A DNA stretch of 64,000 bases from Actinorhabdospora filicis. GTDB lineage: Bacteria; Actinomycetota; Actinomycetes; Mycobacteriales; Micromonosporaceae. Below the pieces are notes generated by a model. It did no database searches. It had not been told where the DNA came from and was given only the letters and a program-made list of their open reading frames with translations. The stretch spans positions 240,033 through 304,032 of the forward strand of contig NZ_BSTX01000005.1 of the NCBI RefSeq assembly GCF_030269765.1. The letters run 5' to 3'. Below are positions 50,528 to 59,237 of the stretch, one piece after another (the stretch's first letter is position 1; every line of letters starts with the position of its first letter). The position numbers were made by a program, and so were the translations under genes.

Positions 50528-52305
50528 TCAGACTCAGCGACATCACCGTGGAAGTGCGCGACCGCGCGCTTCACCGCCTCGGGCAGATCACCTCCGAACA
50601 CCTGCACATCGCCTTCACCGACGTTCACAACGGAGTGGGGGAATGGTCGATCCGCCTCCCAGCGGACCACCACCTCGCCGACGACCTGCGGCAACCCGGA
50701 TCGGGCATCGTCGTCACCGGCCCGGACGGACACGAGCTGTACTCCGGGCCCACGAGCGCATCGGAGTACGCCGCCACCCCCGACGAACCGAGCGGCGTGA
50801 TCGTCTACAGCGGAGTCACCGACTCGATTCTCCTCGGTGACGCCCTGGCCTGGCCCCAGCCGGCCAACCCCGATCCCGAAACCCAGGCCGTCGCCCGCGA
50901 CGTGCGCACCGGCCCGGCCGAAACCGTGATGCACGCCTTCGTGCGCGCCAACATCGGCCCGGCCGCTCCATCCGCGCGCCGTAGCACCCTCGCCGCGCAC
51001 CTGACCATGGGGACGGACGGAGGCCGCGGACCGCAGGTCACCAAGGGAGCGCGCTTCGCTGTTCTCGGCAACGTCCTGGGTGAACTGGCGGGACCGGCCC
51101 GCCTGGGATTCCGCATCATCCAGCGCGGCAACGCCCTGGTGTTCGAGACCTTCGGCATCCGCGACCGTACGAAGCTCGTGCGCCTGGACGTCGACCACAA
51201 CAGCCTCGCCGGGCACCGCGTCACCATCGCCACGCCCGAGCTGACGCGCGCCATCGTCGGCGGCGACGGACAGGCAACCGGACGCGAGTTCATCGCCGTC
51301 ACCACCCCTGAGGCCACTGCCGCGGAGGCGGCATGGGGACGGCGGATCGAATCGTTCATCGACAAGCGCGCCACCAAGGAAACCGAGGAACTGCGCCAAG
51401 CCGGGCTCGAAGCCCTCGACGACGGCGGACGCACCGCTCTGGCGGTGCAGGCCGTACCCATGGAGGACACCAACGGGACCAGGCCGATGCGGTTCGGTTC
51501 CGACTGGCGCCAGGGAGACGACGTGGCGGTGGTCGTTGAGCACCAAGAGGTGACCGCCACCGTCACCGGCTACACCATCAAGGCCGACAGCGACGGATTC
51601 CGCGCGGGCGTACTACTGGGCGACCCCACCGGCTACGACATGCGCGCCGCCCTCGGCAAGCGCATCAAGGCGATCGGTACCCGGGTCGCCGCCCTCGAAC
51701 AGAGCGCGGAACCCACCGACCTCGCCCCGCTCGATACCCGCCTCACCGAAACCGCCGCGCAGCTCGACGCACGATTGGCGGCGGTCGAATCCTCGCCCGG
51801 AGTCACCACCTTCAGCCAGGACGCGCGAGGTCCAGCCGATCCGGCCGGCGCCTTCCCGCTCGGCGTGTCGATTCTGCCGACCGGTAGCACCGCAGGATGG
51901 CCGGCGCCATCGGGCCAGGCCGTCACCACCCGCACCGCCACCACCGCCGAACAGCGATATAGCACGCCCGCCACCGGGCGCACATGGCTGCGCCACTGGA
52001 ACGGCACCGCCTGGGGTCCGTGGGACGAGCTGATCCGAGCGTCGGCGATGCCGCGCATCGCGGTGGGCGAAGGGCTCGTAGTGCTCAGCACGGCGGTGTC
52101 CACCTACTACCGCGGCTCTCTCACAATCACGTTCCCAGCGGGACGCTTCACCGTCCCGCCATTTCTGGTCGCCTCGGCCATGTCGTCGGTTCCGGGTGTG
52201 GTCCTTGAGGTGACCGTCGACCAGGTCACCACGACGGGAGCCGTGATCCAGATGGCCCGCACCAACCAGACCGACACCGGCGTCCGCTGGATCGCCATCC
52301 AATAG
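50512..52305 (+). CDS. Gp37-like minor tail protein with C-terminal receptor-like domain
   Basis: About 597 residues. It may start at ATG 50512, or at CTG 50524, which overlaps the previous TGA (CTGA). The N-terminal 400 residues follow the ReqiPepy6 Gp37-like family (RLSDITVEVRDRALHRLGQI, NALVFETFGIRDRTKLVRLD). A short coiled linker (LGKRIKAIGTRVAALEQSAE) leads to beta-rich domains (YSTPATGRTWLRHWNGTAW, FTVPPFLVASAMSSVPGVV) of the pyocin-knob/H-type, likely binding the host surface. Confidence 0.75.
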   Translation: MGGGLIRLSDITVEVRDRALHRLGQITSEHLHIAFTDVHNGVGEWSIRLPADHHLADDLRQPGSGIVVTGPDGHELYSGPTSASEYAATPDEPSGVIVYSGVTDSILLGDALAWPQPANPDPETQAVARDVRTGPAETVMHAFVRANIGPAAPSARRSTLAAHLTMGTDGGRGPQVTKGARFAVLGNVLGELAGPARLGFRIIQRGNALVFETFGIRDRTKLVRLDVDHNSLAGHRVTIATPELTRAIVGGDGQATGREFIAVTTPEATAAEAAWGRRIESFIDKRATKETEELRQAGLEALDDGGRTALAVQAVPMEDTNGTRPMRFGSDWRQGDDVAVVVEHQEVTATVTGYTIKADSDGFRAGVLLGDPTGYDMRAALGKRIKAIGTRVAALEQSAEPTDLAPLDTRLTETAAQLDARLAAVESSPGVTTFSQDARGPADPAGAFPLGVSILPTGSTAGWPAPSGQAVTTRTATTAEQRYSTPATGRTWLRHWNGTAWGPWDELIRASAMPRIAVGEGLVVLSTAVSTYYRGSLTITFPAGRFTVPPFLVASAMSSVPGVVLEVTVDQVTTTGAVIQMARTNQTDTGVRWIAIQ

Positions 52306-52314
52306 GAGACCCAC

Positions 52315-52584
52315 GTGCCCGTCCCCGACACCGCCACCCGTATGCGCCTGTCCCTGGCCGATGCCGCCACCGAAACGTCGGCGACCATCCGCGCGGACCT
52401 GTCCGCCGGCCGCATCGACATCACCCTCGACCTGCCCGGCGCGACACAAGACGCCTGCGTGGCGCACGTGCGCGCCATCGCCGAAACCACCCTCGCGCTA
52501 CTGCGCGACCAGAACCCCGGAACCACGATCACCACCGGCGGCGCCATCGAAGGCGTACTGCCGGGTGATCCGTGGACCACCTGA
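52315..52584 (+). CDS. Small tail-region hypothetical protein
   Basis: An 89-residue protein from GTG 52315 with TAGGAGA upstream. Beta start (TETSATIRADLSAGRIDITL), then a helix (QDACVAHVRAIAETTLALLR). Likely a small structural or chaperone protein of the tail; family not known. Confidence 0.55.
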   Translation: MPVPDTATRMRLSLADAATETSATIRADLSAGRIDITLDLPGATQDACVAHVRAIAETTLALLRDQNPGTTITTGGAIEGVLPGDPWTT

Positions 52585-52600
52585 ACCTAGGAGGCCGCGA

Positions 52601-53887
52601 CTGCTGCACAGCTACCCCTTCGACGCCCAAGACACCACCGAGACCGACTTCTCCCGGCTGTTCCGCGAGCTCCAGGACTCCGGCGTCGCCGACTCCGCAG
52701 GCGGTGCGGGCTACCGCGTCAGCGCCGACTCCTCGGCGATGGCCGTCACCGTCGCACCCGGACTGGCCATCCTGCGCGGACACGCCGCGCACTCCACCGC
52801 GCCTGAGGCACTGCCGATCGAGAACGCCGGGCCCGCCAGCCGTATCGACCGCGTGGTGTTGCGACTGGACCCCGCCGCCAACGGCATCAGCCTCGCAGTC
52901 CTCACCGGCACACCCGGCGCAGGCGCACCAGTCCTGACGACCACCGACACCGACCTGTACGAGCTGCCATTGGCGCTGGTCTACGTCGATGCCAACGCCG
53001 TCACCATCAGCGCCGAGCGGATCAGCGACGAACGCCGCTACGTCGGGCATCGCCTCGGCTGCTGGACGAGCGCAACCAGGCCGACCAACCCCCGAAAAGC
53101 GCGACTCGGCCTCAACGAAACCACCGGCAGGTGGGAGTACTGGACCGGCACCGACTGGTCCGACCTCGCCCCGAGCATCGCATGGGGCGACATCGCCGGA
53201 CGCCCCACCGCGTTCCAGCCGACCACCCACAGCCACACCCTCGCCGACCTGCCCGCGACCCTGCCGCCATCACCGCACGCACATGCGGCAGCCGACATCT
53301 CCACCGGCACCATCAATGCCGCCCGCCTGCCAGTCGGCACCGCAACCGGCACCGTTGCCGCCGGCGACCACCGCCACGAATGGCGGGAACTGCTCAACAC
53401 CCCAAGGTCGTACAACCCCGACCCGCACGACCACGACCAATACGTCGAATCCGACGGGACCGTGGCCTGGAGCAACGGCTCCCGCCGCGTACGCGGCAGC
53501 ACTCCCGGCGGTTCGGCAACGTGGTACACCGTCTGGATCGACGGCTCCGATCGGTTCACCAAGAACACATCCCGCCGGGCCCACAAGCAGAACTTCCGCC
53601 GCCACGTCATCGGCTGGAACCGCTTGAGCCAGCTGGCACCGCTGCTCTACGACCGGCGCCCCACCACCGACCCCGACACGGGTGAGGAGATTCCCGGCCC
53701 ACGTGACGAATACGGCCTCGTGGCCGAAGACGTCGCCGCCGCGGTTCCCGAACTGGCCGTCATCGACGCCAACGGTGAGCCCGACGCCGTGCGCTACGAC
53801 CTGATCGGCCTGGCCCTCCTCGATCACGTCCGCGCCCTCACCGAACGCGTCACCGCCCTCGAAGCCGCACTAGGAGCCCGCCCCTGA
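52601..53887 (+). CDS. Tail fibre with S74 intramolecular chaperone, CTG start
   Basis: About 428 residues. CTG 52601 lies six bases after AGGAGG; the next start-like codon (GTG or ATG) is more than 40 residues in. The N-terminus resembles baseplate wedge-type tail proteins (FSRLFRELQDSGVADSAGGA), then repeats of tail beads (THSHTLADLPATLPPSPHAH). The C-terminus reads RRAHKQNFRRHVIGW, DEYGLVAEDVAAAVPELAVI and a final helix, matching the peptidase S74 chaperone that cleaves itself after trimer folding. Confidence 0.82.
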   Translation: MLHSYPFDAQDTTETDFSRLFRELQDSGVADSAGGAGYRVSADSSAMAVTVAPGLAILRGHAAHSTAPEALPIENAGPASRIDRVVLRLDPAANGISLAVLTGTPGAGAPVLTTTDTDLYELPLALVYVDANAVTISAERISDERRYVGHRLGCWTSATRPTNPRKARLGLNETTGRWEYWTGTDWSDLAPSIAWGDIAGRPTAFQPTTHSHTLADLPATLPPSPHAHAAADISTGTINAARLPVGTATGTVAAGDHRHEWRELLNTPRSYNPDPHDHDQYVESDGTVAWSNGSRRVRGSTPGGSATWYTVWIDGSDRFTKNTSRRAHKQNFRRHVIGWNRLSQLAPLLYDRRPTTDPDTGEEIPGPRDEYGLVAEDVAAAVPELAVIDANGEPDAVRYDLIGLALLDHVRALTERVTALEAALGARP

Positions 53888-54234
53888 ACCTCGACCCCAA
53901 CGCCATCATCACCGGAATCCTGGCCGTCATCGCCGCCCTCGGCGGCACCGGCGGCGTCTTGGCCGCCCGCCAGAACAAGACCACCTCCGCGAAGCTGACC
54001 ACCGTGACCGAACAGGTCAGCAACGGCCATAAGTCGAATCTCCGCGAGGACATCGACAAGATCGCCGATGGCCAAGCCGAAATCCTCGCCGGGCTCGCCC
54101 GCCAGGACGCCGTACTCCTCGACCACGGCCGCGCCCTCAACGGTGTCCGCGAAGACCTCGCCGATGAACGCCGACAACGCGCCACCCTCGCCGAACGCCT
54201 CAGCGCCCACCTCGACGGCGAGGCCAACCGATGA
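53884..54234 (+). CDS. DUF2746-like phage membrane protein (holin candidate), CTG start
   Basis: About 116 residues. CTG 53884 forms CTGA with the previous stop and has AGGAG seven bases before. The N-terminus, which would be lost from later starts, is the membrane helix (AIITGILAVIAALGGTGGVL). A coiled-coil tail follows (VREDLADERRQRATLAERLS). Position between fibre and endolysin suggests a holin or spanin-like lysis protein. Confidence 0.7.
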   Translation: MNLDPNAIITGILAVIAALGGTGGVLAARQNKTTSAKLTTVTEQVSNGHKSNLREDIDKIADGQAEILAGLARQDAVLLDHGRALNGVREDLADERRQRATLAERLSAHLDGEANR

Positions 54235-55073
54235 CCTGGACCACCGCAGCGCGGTCCTTCCGCGACCCCAAGACGGGCACGAAACTCAGCGTCCGCATCG
54301 TGCAGCCCGTCTGCGATGACGCCAACTACATGGCGGACGTCCTGAAGTGGCCCCTGCTGGGGATCATCGGCAACACCCAGCACTGGCAAGACGTCCCCGC
54401 CGGCGACCACACCGCCCGCTCCACCCACGTCGGCCGCAAGGGCGCACCTCTGCGCGGATGGGTCTACGCCATCGACATCGGTGTACCCGAAGCCCGCAAG
54501 ACCTGGGTCCGCGACCAGATCCTCAAACTCGCCCGAAGTGGCGAACTTCCGCAGCTCAAGTACTTCAACATCGCGGGCCGCCACTACAACCAGAACAACA
54601 ACTTTAGCTCATATGTTCGAAGCGACGACCAGCATTTGCACCTGTCCTACGAACGTACGTTCGAAGAATCGACCGGGCGCGGCATCTTGCGCGCCATGCA
54701 CGAAGGAGGACAAGACCTGACCAAGAACGACATCGCCAACATCTTCACCTGGGACCCCGGTGACGACGAAACCGGCGTCAACAACTGGCCCTGGCGAGAC
54801 GACGCGAAGACCAATACAACGGTTCAGGCCAGGTTCGCGTGGTGGCTCGCCGTTGACAAGGCCCACGCCGCCTACGTGGCGGCATCCGAGGCGAACACAC
54901 GTGTTGCTGGCCTCGAAGCCCGCCTGGATTCCCTGCCGAAGGTGCTTGCTCCCGCCCTGGTGGCGGCCGTGCGTGCTGGGCTGGCGGACGGCATCAGCAA
55001 CGACGCCCTGGTCGTGGCCGTGGAGGCCGGCGTCCGGCGCGTCCTCGCTTCGCTGGTGACGCAGCCGAAGTAG
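54231..55073 (+). CDS. Endolysin-like peptidase
   Basis: A 280-residue protein whose ATG overlaps the previous stop (ATGA). Residues about 10-160 contain STHVGRKGAPLRGWVYAIDI and SDDQHLHLSYE, which supply His, Asp and HxH in the order of LAS-type (M15/M74) zinc peptidases. The C-terminal part is helical (AHAAYVAASEANTRVAGLEA) and probably binds the wall. It would cleave peptidoglycan peptides at the end of infection. Confidence 0.7.
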   Translation: MTWTTAARSFRDPKTGTKLSVRIVQPVCDDANYMADVLKWPLLGIIGNTQHWQDVPAGDHTARSTHVGRKGAPLRGWVYAIDIGVPEARKTWVRDQILKLARSGELPQLKYFNIAGRHYNQNNNFSSYVRSDDQHLHLSYERTFEESTGRGILRAMHEGGQDLTKNDIANIFTWDPGDDETGVNNWPWRDDAKTNTTVQARFAWWLAVDKAHAAYVAASEANTRVAGLEARLDSLPKVLAPALVAAVRAGLADGISNDALVVAVEAGVRRVLASLVTQPK

Positions 55074-55083
55074 GCCCCGGAAG

Positions 55084-55113
55084 CGACCGCCCCGCCATGT
55101 GGCGGGGCGGTCG
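55084..55113. terminator. Terminator between late and divergent genes
   Basis: 13-bp perfect stem (CGACCGCCCCGCC / GGCGGGGCGGTCG), loop ATGT, in the gap between the convergent endolysin and zinc-ribbon genes. Confidence 0.85.
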
Positions 55114-55118
55114 TCTCG

Positions 55119-55340
55119 TCAGTCCCCGGTCAGGCGCACATCGTCGCGCGACAGTACTGGCGTTCGCTGTTGCCGTGGTGGTGAAGTGTCGCGGCCGAAC
55201 GCTGCCTCGATGGGGCCCGCGCAGGACTGGCAGATGTCCAGTGTCACCTTGCGGCGTGTCCGACTCACCTCGTAACGCCGGGTTTTGACCTCCTTGCCAC
55301 CACAGAGGTCACACACCGTATGTCTTACCGTTACTCGCAT
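55119..55340 (-). CDS. Zinc-ribbon phage protein (leftward)
   Basis: A 73-residue protein from ATG 55340 (SD GAGAGGATC). CDLCGGKE and later CQSCAGPIEAAF give two CxxC knuckles for a zinc ribbon. The middle is basic (KTRRYEVSRTRRKVTL). It is the only leftward gene in this half and faces a candidate repressor, a position that fits a regulator. Confidence 0.6.
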   Translation of the reverse strand: MRVTVRHTVCDLCGGKEVKTRRYEVSRTRRKVTLDICQSCAGPIEAAFGRDTSPPRQQRTPVLSRDDVRLTGD

Positions 55341-55392
55341 TCCGATCCTCTCAACAGGCGAGAGTTCGCGACGCACCATCGTCTCTTGACGT

Positions 55393-55432
55393 AAAGTGTA
55401 TGTGGGCGCTCGTTGCTCCCACCTTGCACTTT
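55393..55432. promoter_or_regulatory. Degenerate inverted pair of the operator motif
   Basis: AAAGTGTATGTGGGCG (55393-55408) and CTCCCACCTTGCACTTT (55416-55432) face each other between the divergent genes at 55340 and 55528. Confidence 0.55.
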
Positions 55433-55527
55433 GTAATGCCCACGGGTACCGTGACGTCGTCGGTGACTAGGTGCGCGTCTTGCATGGGATTCTAGGGGAG
55501 TCGGGATGACTGCGGCTGGATGTCGGC

Positions 55528-55992
55528 ATGGCTAATCGCACCAAGATCCGCGATATGGAACAAGTCCGCCGCTGGTTCGAAGACGGCTGGACGATGGCCG
55601 AGATGCGGCGCTTCTACCTTGAGAACTATCACGAGGAGACCTCGCCGGCAATGTGGACGGCGATTCGCCGAAAGCTCGGTTACGACTCAACCATCGTGCA
55701 CGACCCCGAACTGATGCCCTGGAGCCTGGCGCCCGAACATCGTCATCTGTTCCCCGCCAAGATGCTCCGTGCCGAGGCGAGAGTGCGCGCTGGCAAGGAA
55801 ACCGCACGTTCCCATGAGCTCCAGCTCTGGAAGGCGAAACGCCAGGAACTCGGCCAAGTCGTCTACTATGACGCAACCTGGCCCAATGGCTTCTATTACG
55901 TCCCGCGCGAGCCCGGCGACGGTGACCTCGTGGCGCGCCCAGGTTCGCGCGAACTTCTCCCTGCGGGCGCTGAGATTCCCGGCGAGATATAG
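55528..55992 (+). CDS. HTH protein, candidate immunity repressor
   Basis: A 154-residue protein. Residues 8-50 read as a helix-turn-helix-like unit (DMEQVRRWFEDGWTMAEMRR, SPAMWTAIRRKLGYD). A basic coil (RAEARVRAGKETARSHELQL) and a beta end follow. Similar proteins sit at this place in Streptomyces temperate phages. A 9-codon frame (ATG 55506 to TAA 55535) with a better SD overlaps its start. Role as repressor of the AAAGTGAAAGTGGGAG sites is inference. Confidence 0.6.
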   Translation: MANRTKIRDMEQVRRWFEDGWTMAEMRRFYLENYHEETSPAMWTAIRRKLGYDSTIVHDPELMPWSLAPEHRHLFPAKMLRAEARVRAGKETARSHELQLWKAKRQELGQVVYYDATWPNGFYYVPREPGDGDLVARPGSRELLPAGAEIPGEI

Positions 55993-56180
55993 CCGATCCG
56001 GCTATCACCGCACATATTCTGAACCGTGACTGCACTATGTGGACAGTCACACGGTTGCGCCTTGTCATGGACCGCACACTGCGTGGACACATTCCCCGAG
56101 CGGACTGTATTGTGATCAACCCCACCGGGAAGTGCCCACGACCGGGGGGAAGTTGAGACGGGATGCGGCTGCCCAGCCGC

Positions 56181-56202
56181 CTCCCACTTTTACCCTGGGA
56201 GG
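56181..56202. promoter_or_regulatory. Degenerate operator motif with hairpin
   Basis: CTCCCACTTTTACCCT matches the operator at 13 of 16 bases and forms CCTCCCA...TGGGAGG, which also contains the SD region of the next gene. Confidence 0.5.
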
Positions 56203-56210
56203 GCGGTCGA

Positions 56211-56642
56211 GTGGCCCACGACCCGTACGCGGTGCCCGAAGTACACAGATCCGGCGACGGGCGCGTAACCGTGCACGTTGAGCGTGCCGACTGGCAGATG
56301 CACATCATCGCGCGTCCCGGCTATGCCCGCGGTGACCTTGCGGCCTGCATCCAGATCGCCGCAGGGATGGGTCTGTGCCTGGTCGAGCACTGGGGCGACT
56401 ACGAGGCCGACGTCCTGGAGGACGGGGCGTACGTCATCCACCTGACACCCTCCAACCCCTTCGACATCGAGGAGTTCTTATCGTCATCGACTTCACCCGA
56501 AGCGACGTCCCGCGTGACGGACGAAACCGGCCACTGGTCATCCCGCCCGGCGGCGGACGGCCGAGGCCACACACGCGCGTTACGACCCATATCGCCTGCC
56601 TTGAGGATGAGACGGCGCTTCGCCGCTATGACAAGCGCATGA
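56211..56642 (+). CDS. Phage hypothetical protein, long overlap with nuclease gene
   Basis: About 143 residues from GTG 56211 (GGGAGG upstream). The first 90 residues are a plausible domain (GRVTVHVERADWQMHIIARP, GDLAACIQIAAGMGLCLVEH). The rest overlaps the next gene and looks like out-of-frame text (TRALRPISPALRMRRRFAAM). The stop may be misplaced by a small indel. Confidence 0.5.
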   Translation: MAHDPYAVPEVHRSGDGRVTVHVERADWQMHIIARPGYARGDLAACIQIAAGMGLCLVEHWGDYEADVLEDGAYVIHLTPSNPFDIEEFLSSSTSPEATSRVTDETGHWSSRPAADGRGHTRALRPISPALRMRRRFAAMTSA

Positions 56643-57376
56643 CCCTCTACGGAGCGAGCTGCTCACCCGCCATAGTCGGCGAGGCCGCACGCCTGGACCC
56701 CGAGGCCGACAAGCGCCGCCTTGATGAGCTCGTGCTGACCGCCGACCGACTGAGCGGCAAGGACACCAAAGCCGACCAAGGAACCTGGCGACACACCCTG
56801 ACCGAGCACGCAGACAAGGGCCTCCCGCTTCCAGCGGGAGCATCCCGGGCCGACCTCGACGACCTGGCAGCCTACCTACTGACGACCGCGCGTCTGACTC
56901 ACCTGGCGGTGGAGACCTTCGTGGTCATCCCAGAGTTGGCCGCAGCGGGTACCGCCGATCGTCTGGCGCATGTCGATGCCCGCACCCCCGATGGCGAGGA
57001 CGCCGGCATCGTCGTGGCCGACATCAAGACCGGCCGCCTCGACTACGGCATCGCCAAGATCGAAGCACAGTTGGCCTCCTACTCGCGCGGCCGCAAGTAC
57101 GACCACCGCCGCTTCCCGGTCGACACCACCGACCCGCGAGGCTTCGCCGCGTGGAAGAAGACGGCGCGCACGGCGGAGGAAGCCGCCGCAGCATATGGCC
57201 CCCTGCCAGACGTCAACCAGCAATGGGGCCTGGTGATCCACCTTCCCACCGGAAAGGCTCGCTGCGATCTGTACTGGGCCGACCTGCGAAGTGGCTGGGC
57301 TAACGCCCAGTTCGCAAGTGCCATTCGGGCATCTCGACGCATGAGGCCCAAGCTTGTTCCCGCCGCCCTAAAGTAA
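56480..57376 (+). CDS. PD-(D/E)XK (RecB/Cas4-like) nuclease with ATC start
   Basis: About 298 residues. No ATG, GTG, TTG or CTG is suitably placed; ATC 56480, five bases after GAGGAG, yields M-V-I-D-F-T-R-S. The nuclease core is AGTADRLAHVDARTPDG, GIVVADIKTGRL (D-x-K) and IEAQLASYSRG (Q-x-x-x-Y). It is the exonuclease partner of phage recombination modules that contain SSB-like and RecT-like proteins. Confidence 0.75.
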   Translation: MVIDFTRSDVPRDGRNRPLVIPPGGGRPRPHTRVTTHIACLEDETALRRYDKRMTLYGASCSPAIVGEAARLDPEADKRRLDELVLTADRLSGKDTKADQGTWRHTLTEHADKGLPLPAGASRADLDDLAAYLLTTARLTHLAVETFVVIPELAAAGTADRLAHVDARTPDGEDAGIVVADIKTGRLDYGIAKIEAQLASYSRGRKYDHRRFPVDTTDPRGFAAWKKTARTAEEAAAAYGPLPDVNQQWGLVIHLPTGKARCDLYWADLRSGWANAQFASAIRASRRMRPKLVPAALK

Positions 57377-57385
57377 AAGTGGGAG
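57370..57385 (+). promoter_or_regulatory. Operator motif, near-perfect copy
   Basis: AAAGTAAAAGTGGGAG, 15 of 16 match, overlapping the nuclease stop codon. Confidence 0.7.
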
Positions 57386-57443
57386 TGATGGTCGTCACGA
57401 TGCGTGGACGTCCCGGGGCTCGTCTGGCTAGGTTGGATACATC

Positions 57444-57459
57444 AAAGTGAAAGTGGGAG
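57444..57459 (+). promoter_or_regulatory. Operator motif, perfect copy
   Basis: AAAGTGAAAGTGGGAG, in the same direction as the downstream gene and 18 bp before its GTG. A promoter may lie just before it (TTGGATACAT at 57433-57442). Confidence 0.75.
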
Positions 57460-57477
57460 CAACGAAAGGGGGTTTCA

Positions 57478-57912
57478 GTGACCTGCCCATGGGAGCACTT
57501 CGAACACAGCGTGACCATCAAGTTCGGCGCTGGCACGGCTCCATGGTGGACGGTGCGAGGCGGCGAGGCTGAGGTCAAGGAAGGCATCGTCGCCGGTATC
57601 GGCTTCGACCCCGCCCAGTATCGCGGCGTGCCGCTGGCGAAGGTAATCGCCGACGCGGGAATCGCGGTTTTGGCCGCCGACCGCATCGCCGCCGCATTTG
57701 ACGCTCAGCCGATCACTCCGCCCGGTGACGACCCCGGCCCGAGGGCTGGTATCGCCGGGGCCCCGGAGTCCCCGAACCTTCGGGCAGCGATCGAGGCGGC
57801 GCGCAGCCGAGCCGAGCTGCGCAGCCTGTACACCCAGCACACTGCGGCTTTCACGGCCGATCCCGAGCTGCTGGCCGCGTGGCGCCGCAAGGGCGCCACG
57901 CTACCCGACTAA
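57478..57912 (+). CDS. Phage replication-module hypothetical protein
   Basis: A 144-residue protein from GTG 57478 with AAAGGGGG upstream. It opens CPWEHFEHSVTIKFGAGTAP and has a helical C-terminus (PNLRAAIEAARSRAELRSLY). It resembles conserved actinophage proteins beside SSB and RecA-like genes; function not known. Confidence 0.6.
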   Translation: MTCPWEHFEHSVTIKFGAGTAPWWTVRGGEAEVKEGIVAGIGFDPAQYRGVPLAKVIADAGIAVLAADRIAAAFDAQPITPPGDDPGPRAGIAGAPESPNLRAAIEAARSRAELRSLYTQHTAAFTADPELLAAWRRKGATLPD

Positions 57913-57934
57913 CCCAACAACCTGGAGGACCCAA

Positions 57935-58405
57935 CTGACCGGTTTTCAGTCTCTCGATGATTTCGGGGGCATGGCCCCCTTCTTCGATCCCAAGAAGCAC
58001 CTGAACCACACCGCGCTGCTCATCGAGCCGCGCAGCATCGCTCGTGACGTTCCCTCGGTCTACATGGGCGAAGAGACCCGGCGCGACGAGGTCACCGCGC
58101 GCGTCACGGTTTTCGCCACGATGGACGAGCTGCGCGCCGGTTCCCCCGCGAGTGATTCCGTCCAGAAGATCACCCATCGGATGCTTGCTGCCGACGCCTC
58201 GCGTCTCATCGGCGGGGCCTTCCCGACGGTCGTGGCGTCCCTGGAGCCCAAGCGCAAGGGCTTCGTGTGGCGGGCACCGAGCAGCCAGGTCGCGCAGCTC
58301 CTCAAAGCGTATTACGACAAGCGCGGCGCGAGCCAGCCCGATCCCGTGCCGAGCTTCGACGAACCGCCGGCGGCCCCGGCCTTCGACGACGAACCGCCCT
58401 TCTAG
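57935..58405 (+). CDS. SSB-like phage protein with CTG start
   Basis: About 156 residues. CTG 57935 is six bases after TGGAGG; the next ATG (57970) would drop the N-terminal 12 residues. The core is beta rich (ALLIEPRSIARDVPSVYMGE, VTARVTVFATMDELRAGSPA). The tail PSFDEPPAAPAFDDEPPF is acidic and ends in Phe like SSB tails (DDDIPF). It probably coats ssDNA and binds the RecA-like partner. Confidence 0.72.
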   Translation: MTGFQSLDDFGGMAPFFDPKKHLNHTALLIEPRSIARDVPSVYMGEETRRDEVTARVTVFATMDELRAGSPASDSVQKITHRMLAADASRLIGGAFPTVVASLEPKRKGFVWRAPSSQVAQLLKAYYDKRGASQPDPVPSFDEPPAAPAFDDEPPF

Positions 58406-58416
58406 GAGCCGCCGCA

Positions 58417-59226
58417 GTGCTGACCCCCATACGGGCGCTGGCGCAACGCGGTGACGAAGGGGCCTTGCTGCCACGGGTGAAGGCATTCGAGCCGCTGTAC
58501 CGGCTCGGATGCCACCCCCGGCGGGGTGACCTGATCATGATCGCCGGGCGGTCCGGGTCGCAGAAGTCCGGGCTGGCGCTGTACTGGACTGCGGCGATGG
58601 GCCTGCCGACGCTGTACCTGTCGGCCGACATGCAGCGGGTCACCGCCTCAGCAAGGCTGGCGGCGATGGGCTCGGGCGACACCTTCGAGGAGGTCTCGAA
58701 GGCGATCCAGTCCGGCGACATGCCGTCGCGCTACGCCGAGAAGCTGGCCGGGTTGCCGATGACGTTCTCGTTCGATTCCCCGATCACCTGGGACGGGCTT
58801 GACGCCGAGCTTGACGCTTTCGTTGAGCTGCACAACGAGTACCCCAGCGTGATCGTGGTGGACAACCTGATGGACATTGCCGAGGCCGAATCCGACTACG
58901 CCGCTCAGATGGCGGCGATGGCTTCCATCACCGAGCTGGGACGCGCCACCGGCGCGGCGGTGTTCGTGTTGCATCACGCCTCGGACAAGACCTGGAGCAA
59001 GGTCGATCCCTGGCTTCCGCCCTCCAGAAGCGAGATCAAGGGCGGCTTGTCCGAGAAGCCGACGATCACGCTCACCGTTGCGCTCCACCCCGACGACCTG
59101 ACCTACCGCGTGGCGGTCGTGAAGAACCGCTCCGGCCCCTGCGACCCCAGCGGGCAGACCTATGCCCTGCTATGGGCCGACCCGGCCCGCACCCGGTTCT
59201 ACGACCACTCACCGCTCAACCGATAG
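58417..59226 (+). CDS. RecA/DnaB-like ATPase
   Basis: About 269 residues from GTG 58417. Walker A is IAGRSGSQKSGLAL, Walker B VIVVDNLMD, and sensor-like text VFVLHHASDKTWSKVD follows. It lacks a DnaB N-domain and is more like the RepA/RecA-type phage helicases or recombination mediators. It acts in prophage replication or recombination. Confidence 0.8.
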   Translation: MLTPIRALAQRGDEGALLPRVKAFEPLYRLGCHPRRGDLIMIAGRSGSQKSGLALYWTAAMGLPTLYLSADMQRVTASARLAAMGSGDTFEEVSKAIQSGDMPSRYAEKLAGLPMTFSFDSPITWDGLDAELDAFVELHNEYPSVIVVDNLMDIAEAESDYAAQMAAMASITELGRATGAAVFVLHHASDKTWSKVDPWLPPSRSEIKGGLSEKPTITLTVALHPDDLTYRVAVVKNRSGPCDPSGQTYALLWADPARTRFYDHSPLNR

Positions 59227-59237
59227 GAGACACCGCA

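Noticed and set aside
55119..55340. Start at 55379 giving an 86-residue protein
   Set aside because: The SD fits ATG 55340, and the longer form would run into the operator pair.
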